Source: RGIG2000 sp045612665
Lineage (GTDB): Bacteria; Bacillota; Clostridia; Oscillospirales; CAG-272
Assembly: GCA_045612665.1 (NCBI GenBank)
Contig: JAZKZO010000038.1
Coordinates: forward strand, 34,341-98,340
Length of the DNA: 64,000 nt
Direction of reading: 5' to 3'
Numbering within the stretch: the stretch's first letter is position 1; every line of letters starts with the position of its first letter. The notes below the pieces were generated by a model, which was given only the letters and a program-made list of their open reading frames with translations, ran no database searches and was not told the DNA's origin. The position numbers and the translations under genes are program-made. Of this stretch, positions 17,126-26,238 are shown piece by piece.

Positions 17126-19837
17126 TTATGCAAGGAATCTTACCTTCTCTATTTTCACGTCTGCCTTAGATGAGAAAACAACCTGCTTTGCCCAGTTCAT
17201 TATTGAAATAGGAGTTTTGATTATTCCTGCTTTGCCGTTTGTTCCCTTTGCTACGGCAGTGCAAGCACCTGCGTGGTCTATCTTCGCATCAATGCTGATT
17301 TGTGCAAGCTCGGGAAGTGGTGAGGTGAATTCTATTTCAAGAATATATTTTCCCGATTTTTCGAATTTCACGCTTACAGGCTTATCGAGCTCAATATTTT
17401 CAAATACGCAAATTTCGTTCATATTTGTTGTATCAAGGTCGGTCAAGTCGTATTTGAAGCCGTTTGCCTTGAAACGCTCATATGCGTGTGTGTACATTAC
17501 GAAATTACAAATATTTATAGCGCAAACCTGAAGCTCTGCTCTTGTAAGATATCCGCTTTCAAGAGCTCTTGGAAGGTTGTCGTTATTCGTTTTTGCATTT
17601 TCCATTACCATATAAACATCGTTTACAGCCTTAACCATTGATGCAAAATCATCGTTGCTCTCGTTTCCGTCAAGGTCTGTGAGCTTAGCCCACCAGTCGG
17701 TCATTACAAAGCCGTCATATTTCCATTCGTCGCGAAGGAGAGTCTTTGTAAGGTCGTAGCAGGATGCCGCGTGAATACCGTTTACACAGTTATAAGCGGT
17801 CATAATTGCCTTAACACCACCGTCCTTTACTGCAATTTCGAATGGGCGAGCATAGATTTCTCTTAGTGCTCTTTCGGAAATTACGGAATCGGTATGGTGT
17901 CTGTGCCACTCTTGGCTATTTGCCATAAAGTGCTTGATTGTGCAATAAACGCCTGCGTTAGAGAGTCCCTTTGAGATAGCAACTGCCATTGTGCCAGCAA
18001 GATATGGGTCCTCGGAGAAATACTCGAAGTTTCTACCGTTAAGTGGGCTTCTGTGAATGTTTATTCCAGGGCCAAGAATTACGTCTATTTCATATGCGGT
18101 CATTTCAACGCCCTCAAGCGCATAAAGCTCGCTTACAAGGTCGGTGTTGAAGGTACATGCAAGACAGGTTCCGTTTGGCATTGAGGTTGCCAAAAGTCCG
18201 CTATCCATTCTAATTCCTGAAGGTCCGTCGGTTGTGCAAACAATCGGAATACCGTAAGAGATAAGCTCCTCGGTAACTCCGCCAAAGCAAGAGCCTGTAC
18301 CGGGGGTAACCTTAGGGCTATTCATTCCCTCACCTCTAACAAGGCAACAAAGCTCCTCGTCAGAAAGCTGAGCGACGAACTGCTCGACGGTTGCCTTTCC
18401 GTTTCTTACGTCCTCAAGCTTAATTCCCTTATTGCCTGTGTACGGTATTTCGGACGGAAGATTTTCATTTACTCTTTCCTTCACAGAATAAGTGCGAAGT
18501 GGAGTTGGCTCATATGTAAGTGTATTATTTTCGCCCACATGCATACGGTCAAAAGGCTTAGTAGGAGAGAGTGCCTCGGTGCATTTTTCAACCACCTTAG
18601 TCTCACCCTGTGTGTATGTAAATACATTTTCGGCATCGCGAACGCTATTTCCTACATAGATTTTATAGTCGCCACTCTCAAGCACGTAGCAGGATTTGTT
18701 TCCTGTTACGCCACTATCATCGTAGGCGCACATTTTGTCAATTTCGAATTCAAGCGTGAGCTTTTGCTCGGCGTTTGGCTCGAGAATATCGGTCTTTGCA
18801 TATGCAATAAGCTCTCTTGCGCTCTTGCCAAGCTTGCCCTTTGGAGCACCGAAATAAACCTGAACGACCTCCTTGCCTGCCACCTTGCCTGTGTTTTTAA
18901 CTGTAGCTTCAACAGTGATTTTATTGCCGTTTACCTGTGCGCTTGCACTTGTGTTAAAGGTGGTATAGGAAAGACCGAAGCCGAACGGATAAAGCACCTT
19001 ATCCTTGGCAACGCTCTCGAAATAACGATAGCCAACATAGATATCCTCTTTATAGCGGTTTTCGTCCTTTTCACCGAAGCAAGAGGTAGATGGATAATCG
19101 GAAATATCGTATGCGATGGTGTCGGCAAGCTTACCGCTTGGGTTAACCTTGCCTGTAAGAACGTCTGCGCACGCAAGACCTCCACACATACCGCCCTGCC
19201 ACAAATAAAGCACGCTTGATACGTTGTATTTCTTTACCCATTTCATATCAATAATTGCGCCAACATTGAGCAAAACTATTGTATTTTCAAACACAGAGGT
19301 AACCTTTTTGATAAGCTCCTCTTCCCTTTGAGTCAAGAGATAGCTTCCCTCAGATGCCGAGTTGTCCTTGTCCTCTCCGGCAGTTCTACCGATAACGATT
19401 ATCGCCTTATCACCGAATTTACGGGCGTCCTCGACTGTTGAAAGGTCGATTTCCATTTCCTCTTGGCACCAAGGCTCTTGTCCCCAGCCCTTACCGTAAT
19501 CGAACGGATGGTCCTTCTTCCATTCCTCGTACTTTGCAAGAAGCTCCTCGTTGATTTCGATGCCGTCGCACTCCTTTAAGCTATCTACGATATTTGTAAC
19601 GTATTTTACATTAACAAGACCGCCCGAGCCTGTACCGCTCTTATAGTATTCTCTTTGAATTCTACCGAAAACGGACACACGGTCGCCCTTTTTAAGAGGA
19701 AGCACGTCGTTTTTGTTTTCGAGCATTACAATGCCCTCGGTAGCTGAAACTCTTGAAAGCTCCTCAAGCTCCTTTATGCTGTCCTTTGGAAGTGAGCCGA
19801 GCTCGTAGCCCTTATAAGTGTTTTTTTCGTAACGCAT
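17126..19837 (-). CDS. Glycoside hydrolase family 3, reversed domain order
   Basis: A 903-residue enzyme, probably a beta-glucosidase or beta-xylosidase. The GH3 C-terminal domain comes first (residues about 25-270, ATEGIVMLENKNDVLPLKKGD), then a fibronectin-III-like domain (about 285-390, with the PFGFGLSYTTF block at its front), then the catalytic barrel (about 480-760). The nucleophile aspartate is in GFVMTDWWA near residue 714, and IKHFMAN carries the substrate-binding KH pair. A beta-rich tail follows. This inverted order is known in some rumen and gut GH3 enzymes. No signal peptide, so cytoplasmic. The second ATG (19837) is chosen because GGAG precedes it and it begins one base after the cca stop. 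Confidence 0.92.
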   Translation of the reverse strand: MRYEKNTYKGYELGSLPKDSIKELEELSRVSATEGIVMLENKNDVLPLKKGDRVSVFGRIQREYYKSGTGSGGLVNVKYVTNIVDSLKECDGIEINEELLAKYEEWKKDHPFDYGKGWGQEPWCQEEMEIDLSTVEDARKFGDKAIIVIGRTAGEDKDNSASEGSYLLTQREEELIKKVTSVFENTIVLLNVGAIIDMKWVKKYNVSSVLYLWQGGMCGGLACADVLTGKVNPSGKLADTIAYDISDYPSTSCFGEKDENRYKEDIYVGYRYFESVAKDKVLYPFGFGLSYTTFNTSASAQVNGNKITVEATVKNTGKVAGKEVVQVYFGAPKGKLGKSARELIAYAKTDILEPNAEQKLTLEFEIDKMCAYDDSGVTGNKSCYVLESGDYKIYVGNSVRDAENVFTYTQGETKVVEKCTEALSPTKPFDRMHVGENNTLTYEPTPLRTYSVKERVNENLPSEIPYTGNKGIKLEDVRNGKATVEQFVAQLSDEELCCLVRGEGMNSPKVTPGTGSCFGGVTEELISYGIPIVCTTDGPSGIRMDSGLLATSMPNGTCLACTFNTDLVSELYALEGVEMTAYEIDVILGPGINIHRSPLNGRNFEYFSEDPYLAGTMAVAISKGLSNAGVYCTIKHFMANSQEWHRHHTDSVISERALREIYARPFEIAVKDGGVKAIMTAYNCVNGIHAASCYDLTKTLLRDEWKYDGFVMTDWWAKLTDLDGNESNDDFASMVKAVNDVYMVMENAKTNNDNLPRALESGYLTRAELQVCAINICNFVMYTHAYERFKANGFKYDLTDLDTTNMNEICVFENIELDKPVSVKFEKSGKYILEIEFTSPLPELAQISIDAKIDHAGACTAVAKGTNGKAGIIKTPISIMNWAKQVVFSSKADVKIEKVRFLA

Positions 19838-19838
19838 A

Positions 19839-21167
19839 TTATTCTCCATACTTGCTTTTTGCTATTTTTAATAATATATTTTTATCATTTTCCGCCCTGC
19901 CACAAATGACCTCTTCAAGCAGAAAATCAAGGATTTCTCCTATTTGCTTTCCTGCCTTAAAGCCGTTTGAAATAAGATCGCCACCGTTTAATGCAAGATG
20001 CTTCAAGGAAAAGCACTCGCCCTCGGAAAGTATTTCGTTTGCCATATTCAAGACAATATCGAAATGAGACATATTAACCTTTTCGGGATTTTGAGCCAAA
20101 TTATCAGCCCTTTGAAGGGACAAAAGCTCAAAAAACGCATCCGTGCCCATACGATTCATTCTCTTCTTTATGTAGGCTTTATCCGCCTCTATATGAGTGT
20201 CGTGCACGGCAATCACGGCGCACACTCTTTCCTTTGTAAAGTTATCGTACTTATACTCGTTAAAGAACTCTCTTGCGCGCTCTGCGCTAACCTTATTATG
20301 ACCGTAAAAATGTCCTACTCCTCGCTCGTCAATGGTAAAGGTATGAACCTTTCCTATATCGTGCAGGAATGCCATAAGTCTAGTATGTGGCTCTGCCTTG
20401 ACGTTTTCCACTACCACGGCAGTATGCTCCAAAATATCGTAGATATGCCACGAATTCTTTTGGTCAAAGCCGTGCATTTTTGAAATTTCGGGCAAGACGT
20501 AGCCTAAAATTTCATAGTTTTCAAGAATTGCATTTTTTACATTTTTTCCGCAAAGGAATTTGTTTAGCTCGGTGGCTATTCTTTCCTTTGAAATATTGGA
20601 TAGCAGGGGGGCACATTCGAGCATTGCCTCTCTTGTTTTCTCCTCGATTTTAAAACCGAGCACGGACGAAAAGCGAATCGCACGCAAAATTCTAAGCGCA
20701 TCCTCGGTAAAGCGCACCTTCGGCTCTCCGATTGCTCTTATAATTCCGTTTTCAATATCGCCCCTGCCACCAAACAGGTCGACTGTCGCTCCGCTTGGAT
20801 TATAGGCTATGGCGTTCATTGTAAAATCGCGCCTTTCGAGGTCGCCACTTAGCTTTCTTGTAAAGTGAACGCTTTCGGGATGGCGATTGTCAACATATTC
20901 TCCGTCAACGCGATAGGTGGTAATTTCGACATTCTCGCCCTTGTAAACGAGCGTTAGCGTGCCGTGCTTTATGCCAGTTTCGATTATTCTTTCGTTTTTA
21001 AAAACGAGCTTCATTTCCTCGGGAGTTGCCGAGGTGGTTATATCGAAATCCTGCACGGGATTGCCCATTATCGCATCACGAATAGAGCCACCGACTGCAT
21101 ACGCCTCATAGCCTGCGCCCTCGAGCAATTCTATTGCTCTCATTGCGCCTATGCTTAATTTAAACAT
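19839..21167 (-). CDS. cca: CCA-adding tRNA nucleotidyltransferase
   Basis: A 442-residue class II CCA-adding enzyme that builds or repairs the 3' CCA of tRNAs. The nucleotidyltransferase signature GGSIRDAIMGNPVQDFDITTSA is near residue 22, followed by RRDFTMNAIAYNP and the RFTEDALRILRAIRFSS block. A C-terminal HD domain has MAFLHDIGK. The ATG at 21167 has GGAG seven bases upstream; it overlaps the ligA stop by one base (TAATG), so translation is coupled. GH3 starts one base after its stop. Confidence 0.95.
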   Translation of the reverse strand: MFKLSIGAMRAIELLEGAGYEAYAVGGSIRDAIMGNPVQDFDITTSATPEEMKLVFKNERIIETGIKHGTLTLVYKGENVEITTYRVDGEYVDNRHPESVHFTRKLSGDLERRDFTMNAIAYNPSGATVDLFGGRGDIENGIIRAIGEPKVRFTEDALRILRAIRFSSVLGFKIEEKTREAMLECAPLLSNISKERIATELNKFLCGKNVKNAILENYEILGYVLPEISKMHGFDQKNSWHIYDILEHTAVVVENVKAEPHTRLMAFLHDIGKVHTFTIDERGVGHFYGHNKVSAERAREFFNEYKYDNFTKERVCAVIAVHDTHIEADKAYIKKRMNRMGTDAFFELLSLQRADNLAQNPEKVNMSHFDIVLNMANEILSEGECFSLKHLALNGGDLISNGFKAGKQIGEILDFLLEEVICGRAENDKNILLKIAKSKYGE

Positions 21168-23188
21168 TATTCTACTCCACACATTTTAAGGAATTCTTCC
21201 TTATCTATTATCTTAACTCCGAGCGCCTGTGCCTTTGTGAGCTTTGAGCCTGCGCTCTCACCTGCGAGGACATAATCGGTATTTTTAGACACCGAGGATG
21301 CGGTTTTTCCACCTCTTGCCTTAATCATATCCGATGCCTCATCGCGAGTCATATTTTCAAGTGTGCCTGTCAAGACGAAGGTTAGTCCCTCAAATTCGCT
21401 TGTCTTTTCGACAACTGCTTCCTCGGTAACAACACCTGCGTCCTTCAATTTATTTATTATTTCTCTTGTAGAGTCCTTTTTAAAGAAATCTACAACGCTT
21501 TTTGCCATTATAAGACCGAAGTCCTCAATTTCGCAAATTTGCTCCTCGTTTGCCTCAAAAAGTGCCTCGATAGAGCCAAATTTTGATGCAAGCTCTGCCG
21601 ATGCGACCTCGCCTATATGGCGAATACCGAGCGAATAAATTACTCTTGCAAGACCTGCCTTCTTTGATGCCTCGATTGCGCTTATAAGATTAGATGCGCT
21701 CTTCTCGCCCATTCTATCAAGAGCCTCAATTTGCTCCTTTTTGAGGTAATAGAGGTCGGATGCGTTGGAAATAAGCTCATTATCAAGCAAGAGCTTTACC
21801 ATTTTTCCGCCCATTCCGTCTATATTCATTGCCTTTTTAGATGCAAAATGAGTTATATTTCTTTCAAGCTGTGCAGGACAGGACGGATTTGTGCAACGAA
21901 GTGCGCCGAGGGTAAAATCCTCATCTCCGTCAACGAAGTCGCTTGCATCGTCATAATGAAGCTCTCCACCACAGGACGGGCACACGCTTGGCATTTCGTA
22001 AGGAACGCTATTTTCGTCGCGGTCCTTGGCAACGCTTCCCACGACCTCAGGGATTATATCTCCTGCCTTTTGAACGATAACGGTGTCGCCTATGCGAATG
22101 TCCTTTTCTCTTATTACATCGATATTATGAAGAGTTGCCCTTGACACGGTTGTTCCCGCAAGCTTTACCGGTTCGAGCTCGGCAAGAGGGGTAAGAACGC
22201 CCGTTCTACCAACCTGAATTAGAATATCAAGGAGCTTTGTCGTTTTTTGCTCAGGTGGGAATTTATATGCAACTGCCCATTTCGGAGTGCTTGTTCCCTC
22301 GCCCATTTCCTTGCGCTTTTCAAGAGAGTTAACCTTTATAACGACACCGTCGATATCGTAAGAAAGGGACGGTCTGCGCTCGCCAAGGTTCTTGATTGCA
22401 TTTACAATCTCGTCCTCATCGCTTGTTACGGTGAGCATTGAAATGGTATTAAAACCAAGTGATTTAATTTTATTTATAGTTTGAGAGTGTGTTTCTATTG
22501 TGTCATCCTCAAGCGAGCCTGCCTGATAGTTAAACACGAAAATATCAAGACCGCGCTTTGCGGTTTCCTTTGAGTCGAGCTGACGGAGTGAGCCTGCCGC
22601 TGCATTTCTTGGATTTGCCCAAAGCGTTTCTCCGTTTTCCTCTTTTATTTTATTGAGCTTTTCAAACGATGCACGAGGCATATAAACCTCTCCACGCACG
22701 GTAACATTAAGCGGTGCATCAAGCTCTAACGGAATTGAGCGAATTGTTTTTATGTTGGCGGTAACGTCCTCACCTGTAATGCCGTCGCCACGGGTTGCTC
22801 CGACTGTGAGAATTCCGTTTTCGTATTTAAGAGAAACGCTAAGTCCGTCAATTTTAGGCTCAACGGAAAATTCGGTGTCCTCTCCGACCTCGCTCTTTAC
22901 GTGTTGGATAAAGGCACGGAGCGCGTCAAAATCAAAGACGTCCGTAAGGCTTCCCATACGAACCTCGTGCTTAACCTTTTCGAACTTATCAAGAGCCATT
23001 CCGCCTACTCTTTGAGTTGGGGACGTTGGGTCGTAATATTCGGGATACTGTGCCTCGAGGGTCTTTAGCTCCTCGAACATTTTATCGTATTCAAAATCGG
23101 AAATTTCGGGCGCGTCATTTTCATAATATCTCTTTGAATGATACTTGATTGTCGCGCGAAGCCTTTGAATTCTTTCTTTGATTTCCAT
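21167..23188 (-). CDS. ligA: NAD-dependent DNA ligase LigA
   Basis: A 673-residue replicative ligase with every domain in order: Ia (residues 1-65, with YYENDAPEISDFEYD), adenylation domain with the catalytic lysine in EPKIDGLSVSL near residue 110, OB fold, four-cysteine zinc finger (CPSCGG...CTNPSCPAQ near 400-425), helix-hairpin-helix repeats, and a C-terminal BRCT domain (about 590-670). It seals nicks using NAD+. It is first in the ligA-cca-GH3 run, with a candidate promoter at 23221-23249. Confidence 0.98.
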   Translation of the reverse strand: MEIKERIQRLRATIKYHSKRYYENDAPEISDFEYDKMFEELKTLEAQYPEYYDPTSPTQRVGGMALDKFEKVKHEVRMGSLTDVFDFDALRAFIQHVKSEVGEDTEFSVEPKIDGLSVSLKYENGILTVGATRGDGITGEDVTANIKTIRSIPLELDAPLNVTVRGEVYMPRASFEKLNKIKEENGETLWANPRNAAAGSLRQLDSKETAKRGLDIFVFNYQAGSLEDDTIETHSQTINKIKSLGFNTISMLTVTSDEDEIVNAIKNLGERRPSLSYDIDGVVIKVNSLEKRKEMGEGTSTPKWAVAYKFPPEQKTTKLLDILIQVGRTGVLTPLAELEPVKLAGTTVSRATLHNIDVIREKDIRIGDTVIVQKAGDIIPEVVGSVAKDRDENSVPYEMPSVCPSCGGELHYDDASDFVDGDEDFTLGALRCTNPSCPAQLERNITHFASKKAMNIDGMGGKMVKLLLDNELISNASDLYYLKKEQIEALDRMGEKSASNLISAIEASKKAGLARVIYSLGIRHIGEVASAELASKFGSIEALFEANEEQICEIEDFGLIMAKSVVDFFKKDSTREIINKLKDAGVVTEEAVVEKTSEFEGLTFVLTGTLENMTRDEASDMIKARGGKTASSVSKNTDYVLAGESAGSKLTKAQALGVKIIDKEEFLKMCGVE

Positions 23189-23220
23189 TGCGTACCTCTC
23201 AAAATTAACTATACATAGTT

Positions 23221-23249
23221 ATTTTACCATATTAATTTATAAATTACAA
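23221..23249 (-). promoter_or_regulatory. Candidate sigma-A promoter of ligA
   Basis: On the minus strand, TTGTAA (23244-23249) and TAAAAT (23221-23226) with a 17-base spacer. Confidence 0.6.
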
Positions 23250-23350
23250 GAATATATAAAAATAAAACGCGAGGTTTTCGCGTTTTTCTGCCTATTTTTC
23301 AACTCATTTGGAGTTCATTTGCGTTGCCTTTTTTGTTTGTTCAGTCGGTT

Positions 23351-23414
23351 GTGGCGTGTGCTTGTATTCGCCGAGCGAAGCCAAGCCACTTGTATATATA
23401 CAAGCACACGCCAC
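23351..23414. repeat. Long perfect inverted repeat (hairpin)
   Basis: GTGGCGTGTGCTTGTAT at 23351-23367 is matched exactly by its reverse complement at 23398-23414. The 30-base centre contains a smaller hairpin (TTCGC, CGA, GCGAA) and ends in the palindrome CTTGTATATATACAAG, so two folds compete. There is no U-tract, so it is not an ordinary terminator. The GC-rich arms contrast with the AT-rich surroundings. It occupies the middle of the gene-free stretch 23189-23514, which otherwise holds only promoters and a small AACTC/GAGTT hairpin near 23300. Confidence 0.75.
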
Positions 23415-23446
23415 AGTGCTATTTCATAGAAAATTCATATTTTTGA

Positions 23447-23475
23447 TTGATTATATTTTCTGTTTATGCTATAAT
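23447..23475 (+). promoter_or_regulatory. Sigma-A promoter of the terpenoid-cyclase-fold gene
   Basis: TTGATT (23447-23452), 17 bases, TATAAT (23470-23475). Confidence 0.8.
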
Positions 23476-23514
23476 GATGTCAACATTTTAATTTACATTA
23501 AAAGGGATGATTTA

Positions 23515-24426
23515 ATGAGAAAATTATCAAAAGAACAATTTCAAAAAATGGATGCTTGGATGCAGAATAACGCACGAGCATTTGATAGGGCAAAATGGAA
23601 TTTCATATTCAGTGGTGGTACAAAAGAAGCCGTTGTTGAAGAAATGCTAAAATATCAAAATAAAGACGGTGGAATGGGAAACGGCTTTGAAGCTGATGTG
23701 CTTTGCCCATCATCCTCTGCTATTGCAACGGCAGAAGCAATTTTCCAAGCATATGAATATGGATTAGATTGTACTGCTCCTTGGTTTAAGAAAATACTTG
23801 AATACTTTGAAAATTCAATTCAAGACATTCCAAAGTATTGGGAGGACTTACCTTTAGAAGCTATGGAATATCCTCACGCTCCTTGGTGGAATTGTAAGCC
23901 TTGCACAGTATTTAATCCAAATCCTTGTGCTATTGTCGCTTCGGCTTTTATTCTATTTGGAACAGAAACACAAAAACAATTAGGTTATAGAATTGCTAAT
24001 GATTGCTTTGATTTATTGGTTAGCAACGACTTTTGTGGAGACCACGATACTTTGAATATTAAAGCTTTGGTTGAACAATTATATAGCATAAAATCTCCAC
24101 TGATTACAGAAGAAATCGTATCTTCTTTGCGTAGAAGAATTGTAGAAAATACCTGTTTTGACAAGATCAAATGGAACGAATATTATTTTAATCCATTTGA
24201 TTATGTTTCTTCGCCTAACTCATTATGGTATAGTGATGTAGAAAAAGGAATTGAAGATACAATTAATTTCTTTCTTGATACTATTAACGATCAAGGAGTT
24301 TGGAATCCTAATTTTTCTTGGGGTGTTGATAGCGACATTTCAAGACAAGTAACACAAAATTGGAAAGGTTACATAACAGTCAAGAGAGCTAAAACTCTTT
24401 TGAATTTTGGAAGAATTGAACTATAA
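23515..24426 (+). CDS. Terpenoid-cyclase/prenyltransferase-fold protein
   Basis: A 303-residue soluble protein with repeats typical of the squalene-cyclase/protein-prenyltransferase alpha/alpha-toroid fold: YQNKDGGMGNGFE near residue 62, SSAIATAEAIFQAYEYG, and the late FFLDTINDQGVWNPNFSWG. Cysteines and tryptophans cluster at MEYPHAPWWNCKPCTVFNPNPCAI (residues about 124-147). No DxDD cyclase motif is visible, so terpene cyclisation is not supported. The start ATG at 23515 follows AAAGGGATG; the upstream frame extension runs through the hairpin and promoter and is not coding. Codons are much more AT-rich than in ligA or GH3, suggesting acquisition. Confidence 0.7.
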   Translation: MRKLSKEQFQKMDAWMQNNARAFDRAKWNFIFSGGTKEAVVEEMLKYQNKDGGMGNGFEADVLCPSSSAIATAEAIFQAYEYGLDCTAPWFKKILEYFENSIQDIPKYWEDLPLEAMEYPHAPWWNCKPCTVFNPNPCAIVASAFILFGTETQKQLGYRIANDCFDLLVSNDFCGDHDTLNIKALVEQLYSIKSPLITEEIVSSLRRRIVENTCFDKIKWNEYYFNPFDYVSSPNSLWYSDVEKGIEDTINFFLDTINDQGVWNPNFSWGVDSDISRQVTQNWKGYITVKRAKTLLNFGRIEL

Positions 24427-24429
24427 GAT

Positions 24430-24465
24430 AAGCGAGTGCCGAAAAATCAGCACTCGCTTTTGCAT
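24430..24465. terminator. Bidirectional intrinsic terminator
   Basis: AAGCGAGTGC and GCACTCGCTTTT around a ten-base loop between convergent genes. Confidence 0.8.
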
Positions 24466-25250
24466 TATTTATTGCTCATTCTTTTTATTTGCCTATTAAA
24501 AAATTCTACATAGTTATTAAAGCACTCCATATTTCCTAAGAGCTCAATCATTTTAAGAGCTATTTGAGTTTCTTTAATGGCTTTTTCTGTTTCTCCTTCT
24601 GCCTCGTAGCATTCTGCTATTTTCCACATCATTTGAATTAGGTTTTCAAATGAAATCCATTTTTGCTTATCTGCTACCTCAAACTTTTCTTTGCCTGTCA
24701 ATAAAAATGCAAGTTCACTTAGCTTTGTAAAATATATTTCGGGAATTTGCTCTAATGCCTTTTTTGCTCCCTCTATATCGCCTTTTTCCTTTAGTGCATA
24801 TGACAAAAATCTTAAAGCATCATATTTTATGTCAGCTTCCTTTGTCTGCTCAATTAAATAACTTGCTATTTTTATTGTTTCGTCTGGGTTTTCTCTACAG
24901 TTCATTACATACAGTAGATTATTTAGCAATATTTCATTATTTGGGTATTTTTTCAAACCCTCTTCAAGTATTTGTCTGCCTTTTTTATAATCAGTTTCCC
25001 TGTATTTATATGCTTCGTCAACTATTCTTTCTATGTCCTCTTCCATTTCCTTTAAGCTGAAATCAAACAATTCATCCATAGAAACACCGAAAAATGTAGC
25101 TAATACAGGCATCATTGTTATATCGGGTAAAGCAATATTATTTTCCCATTTGCTAATTGCTTGAAAAGATATATTTATACTTGAAGCTAATTGCTCTTGT
25201 GTAAGACCTTTCTTTTTTCTAAGCTCTTTTATTTTGTTTCCTATGTTCAT
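24465..25250 (-). CDS. XRE regulator with TPR-like C-terminal domain
   Basis: A 261-residue protein. Residues 1-65 are an XRE helix-turn-helix domain (TQEQLASSINISFQAISKWENNIALPDI). The rest is helical with tetratricopeptide-like repeats (YKKGRQILEEGLKKYPNNEILLNNL and ETEKAIKETQIALKMIE), the layout of peptide- or protein-sensing regulators of the Rgg/PlcR-like type (fold analogy only). The ATG at 25250 is chosen because GGAGG precedes it by five bases. The promoter at 25289-25317 and the palindrome at 25271-25284 suggest autoregulation. It is divergent from a second XRE gene; both are AT-rich. Confidence 0.85.
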   Translation of the reverse strand: MNIGNKIKELRKKKGLTQEQLASSINISFQAISKWENNIALPDITMMPVLATFFGVSMDELFDFSLKEMEEDIERIVDEAYKYRETDYKKGRQILEEGLKKYPNNEILLNNLLYVMNCRENPDETIKIASYLIEQTKEADIKYDALRFLSYALKEKGDIEGAKKALEQIPEIYFTKLSELAFLLTGKEKFEVADKQKWISFENLIQMMWKIAECYEAEGETEKAIKETQIALKMIELLGNMECFNNYVEFFNRQIKRMSNK

Positions 25251-25270
25251 AGTATCCTCCAAAATCGTTT

Positions 25271-25284
25271 TTGTAAGCTTACAA
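25271..25284. promoter_or_regulatory. Palindromic operator candidate, TTGTAAGCTTACAA
   Basis: A perfect 14-base palindrome just downstream of the minus-strand -10 element, where a bound repressor would block initiation of the TPR-XRE gene. Confidence 0.55.
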
Positions 25285-25288
25285 TTTG

Positions 25289-25317
25289 ATTATACACTAC
25301 AAACGAGAAATAAACAA
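25289..25317 (-). promoter_or_regulatory. Sigma-A promoter of the TPR-XRE gene
   Basis: TTGTTT (25312-25317), 17 bases, TATAAT (25289-25294), on the minus strand. Confidence 0.65.
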
Positions 25318-25403
25318 TAACTTGTTAGATTAAATAACTCAACTGTCAATAGAAATCCAACACCAAGTTGGAAAGAAAATTTGCATATCAAACAAATGCG
25401 TCA

Positions 25404-25432
25404 TTGTATTTGCTTCAAAAGTCCTGTATAAT
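25404..25432 (+). promoter_or_regulatory. Sigma-A promoter of the second XRE gene
   Basis: TTGTAT (25404-25409), 17 bases, TATAAT (25427-25432). Confidence 0.65.
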
Positions 25433-25471
25433 TTAATTGTAGCTACAATAACAATGAAAGGATTTTGAAAA

Positions 25472-26230
25472 ATGAAGATAAATGAACAAATAGCATTTTT
25501 AAGAAAAGAAAGAGGCATAACGCAAGAAGCATTGGCGAATGCTTTGGGAGTTACAAATCAATCTGTTAGCAAGTGGGAAGCTTCAATTTGTTGTCCCGAT
25601 ATTCAGCTTTTGCCTGAAATCGCTAAGTTTTTCGGGGTTACTGTTGACTCTTTGCTCGGTTGCGAAACGATAGAAAGCAAAGCAGACACAATTTTAAGAG
25701 TAAAAAATATGCTTTCTTCCTTGCCCTCAAATGAAATTTTTGAAAATTCATTTAGATTGGCAACTCTTTTACACGACGGCATATCAAGTGATGGCTTTGC
25801 AAATAATCTTCCGTATAAATTTAACGAAGACTATGCAAACAACGAGCCTAAAAAGTGGGGATATTCTGCTTCTTCTTTACCTTGTGGAAATACTGTCCGT
25901 TGTAGTAATGGAATATATTTTTCTCACAATAATAGCTATACCTCACCAAATATGGTGGAGCAATATCAAATTGCTTTAAGTATGGAAAAACTACTCAAAC
26001 CAAATGTAATGCGTGTTTTATATGCCTTGTATGATTTAACAATTAACGATTTTGACAAATTTGTTTCGATTAAGGAAATAGCTGAAAAATCTAATCTTCA
26101 AGAAAACGAAGTTGAAATAGCTTTAAAGGAAATACCACTTACACCAAAAGAAAACGATAACGAGCTTTTATATCGAATTGATGGCTCATTTATGCACATT
26201 CCGTCAATGCTAAAAATGTTCTGTTATTAG
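25472..26230 (+). CDS. XRE-family transcriptional regulator
   Basis: A 252-residue protein with an XRE helix-turn-helix domain in residues 1-65 (TQEALANALGVTNQSVSKWEASICCPDI). A central region follows with no recognised domain, and a C-terminal segment (about 190-250, VSIKEIAEKSNLQENEVEIALKEI) looks like a second, winged-helix-type DNA-binding element. That may make it a two-headed regulator. AAAGGA precedes the ATG. It diverges from the TPR-XRE gene, with which it shares the AT-rich composition of this patch. Targets are unknown. Confidence 0.8.
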   Translation: MKINEQIAFLRKERGITQEALANALGVTNQSVSKWEASICCPDIQLLPEIAKFFGVTVDSLLGCETIESKADTILRVKNMLSSLPSNEIFENSFRLATLLHDGISSDGFANNLPYKFNEDYANNEPKKWGYSASSLPCGNTVRCSNGIYFSHNNSYTSPNMVEQYQIALSMEKLLKPNVMRVLYALYDLTINDFDKFVSIKEIAEKSNLQENEVEIALKEIPLTPKENDNELLYRIDGSFMHIPSMLKMFCY

Positions 26231-26238
26231 TTTAAAAT

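Noticed and set aside
23351..23414. Interpretation as an intrinsic terminator
   Set aside because: The arms are unusually long and neither side has a T tract; ligA and the next gene are divergent here, so no transcript needs to end.
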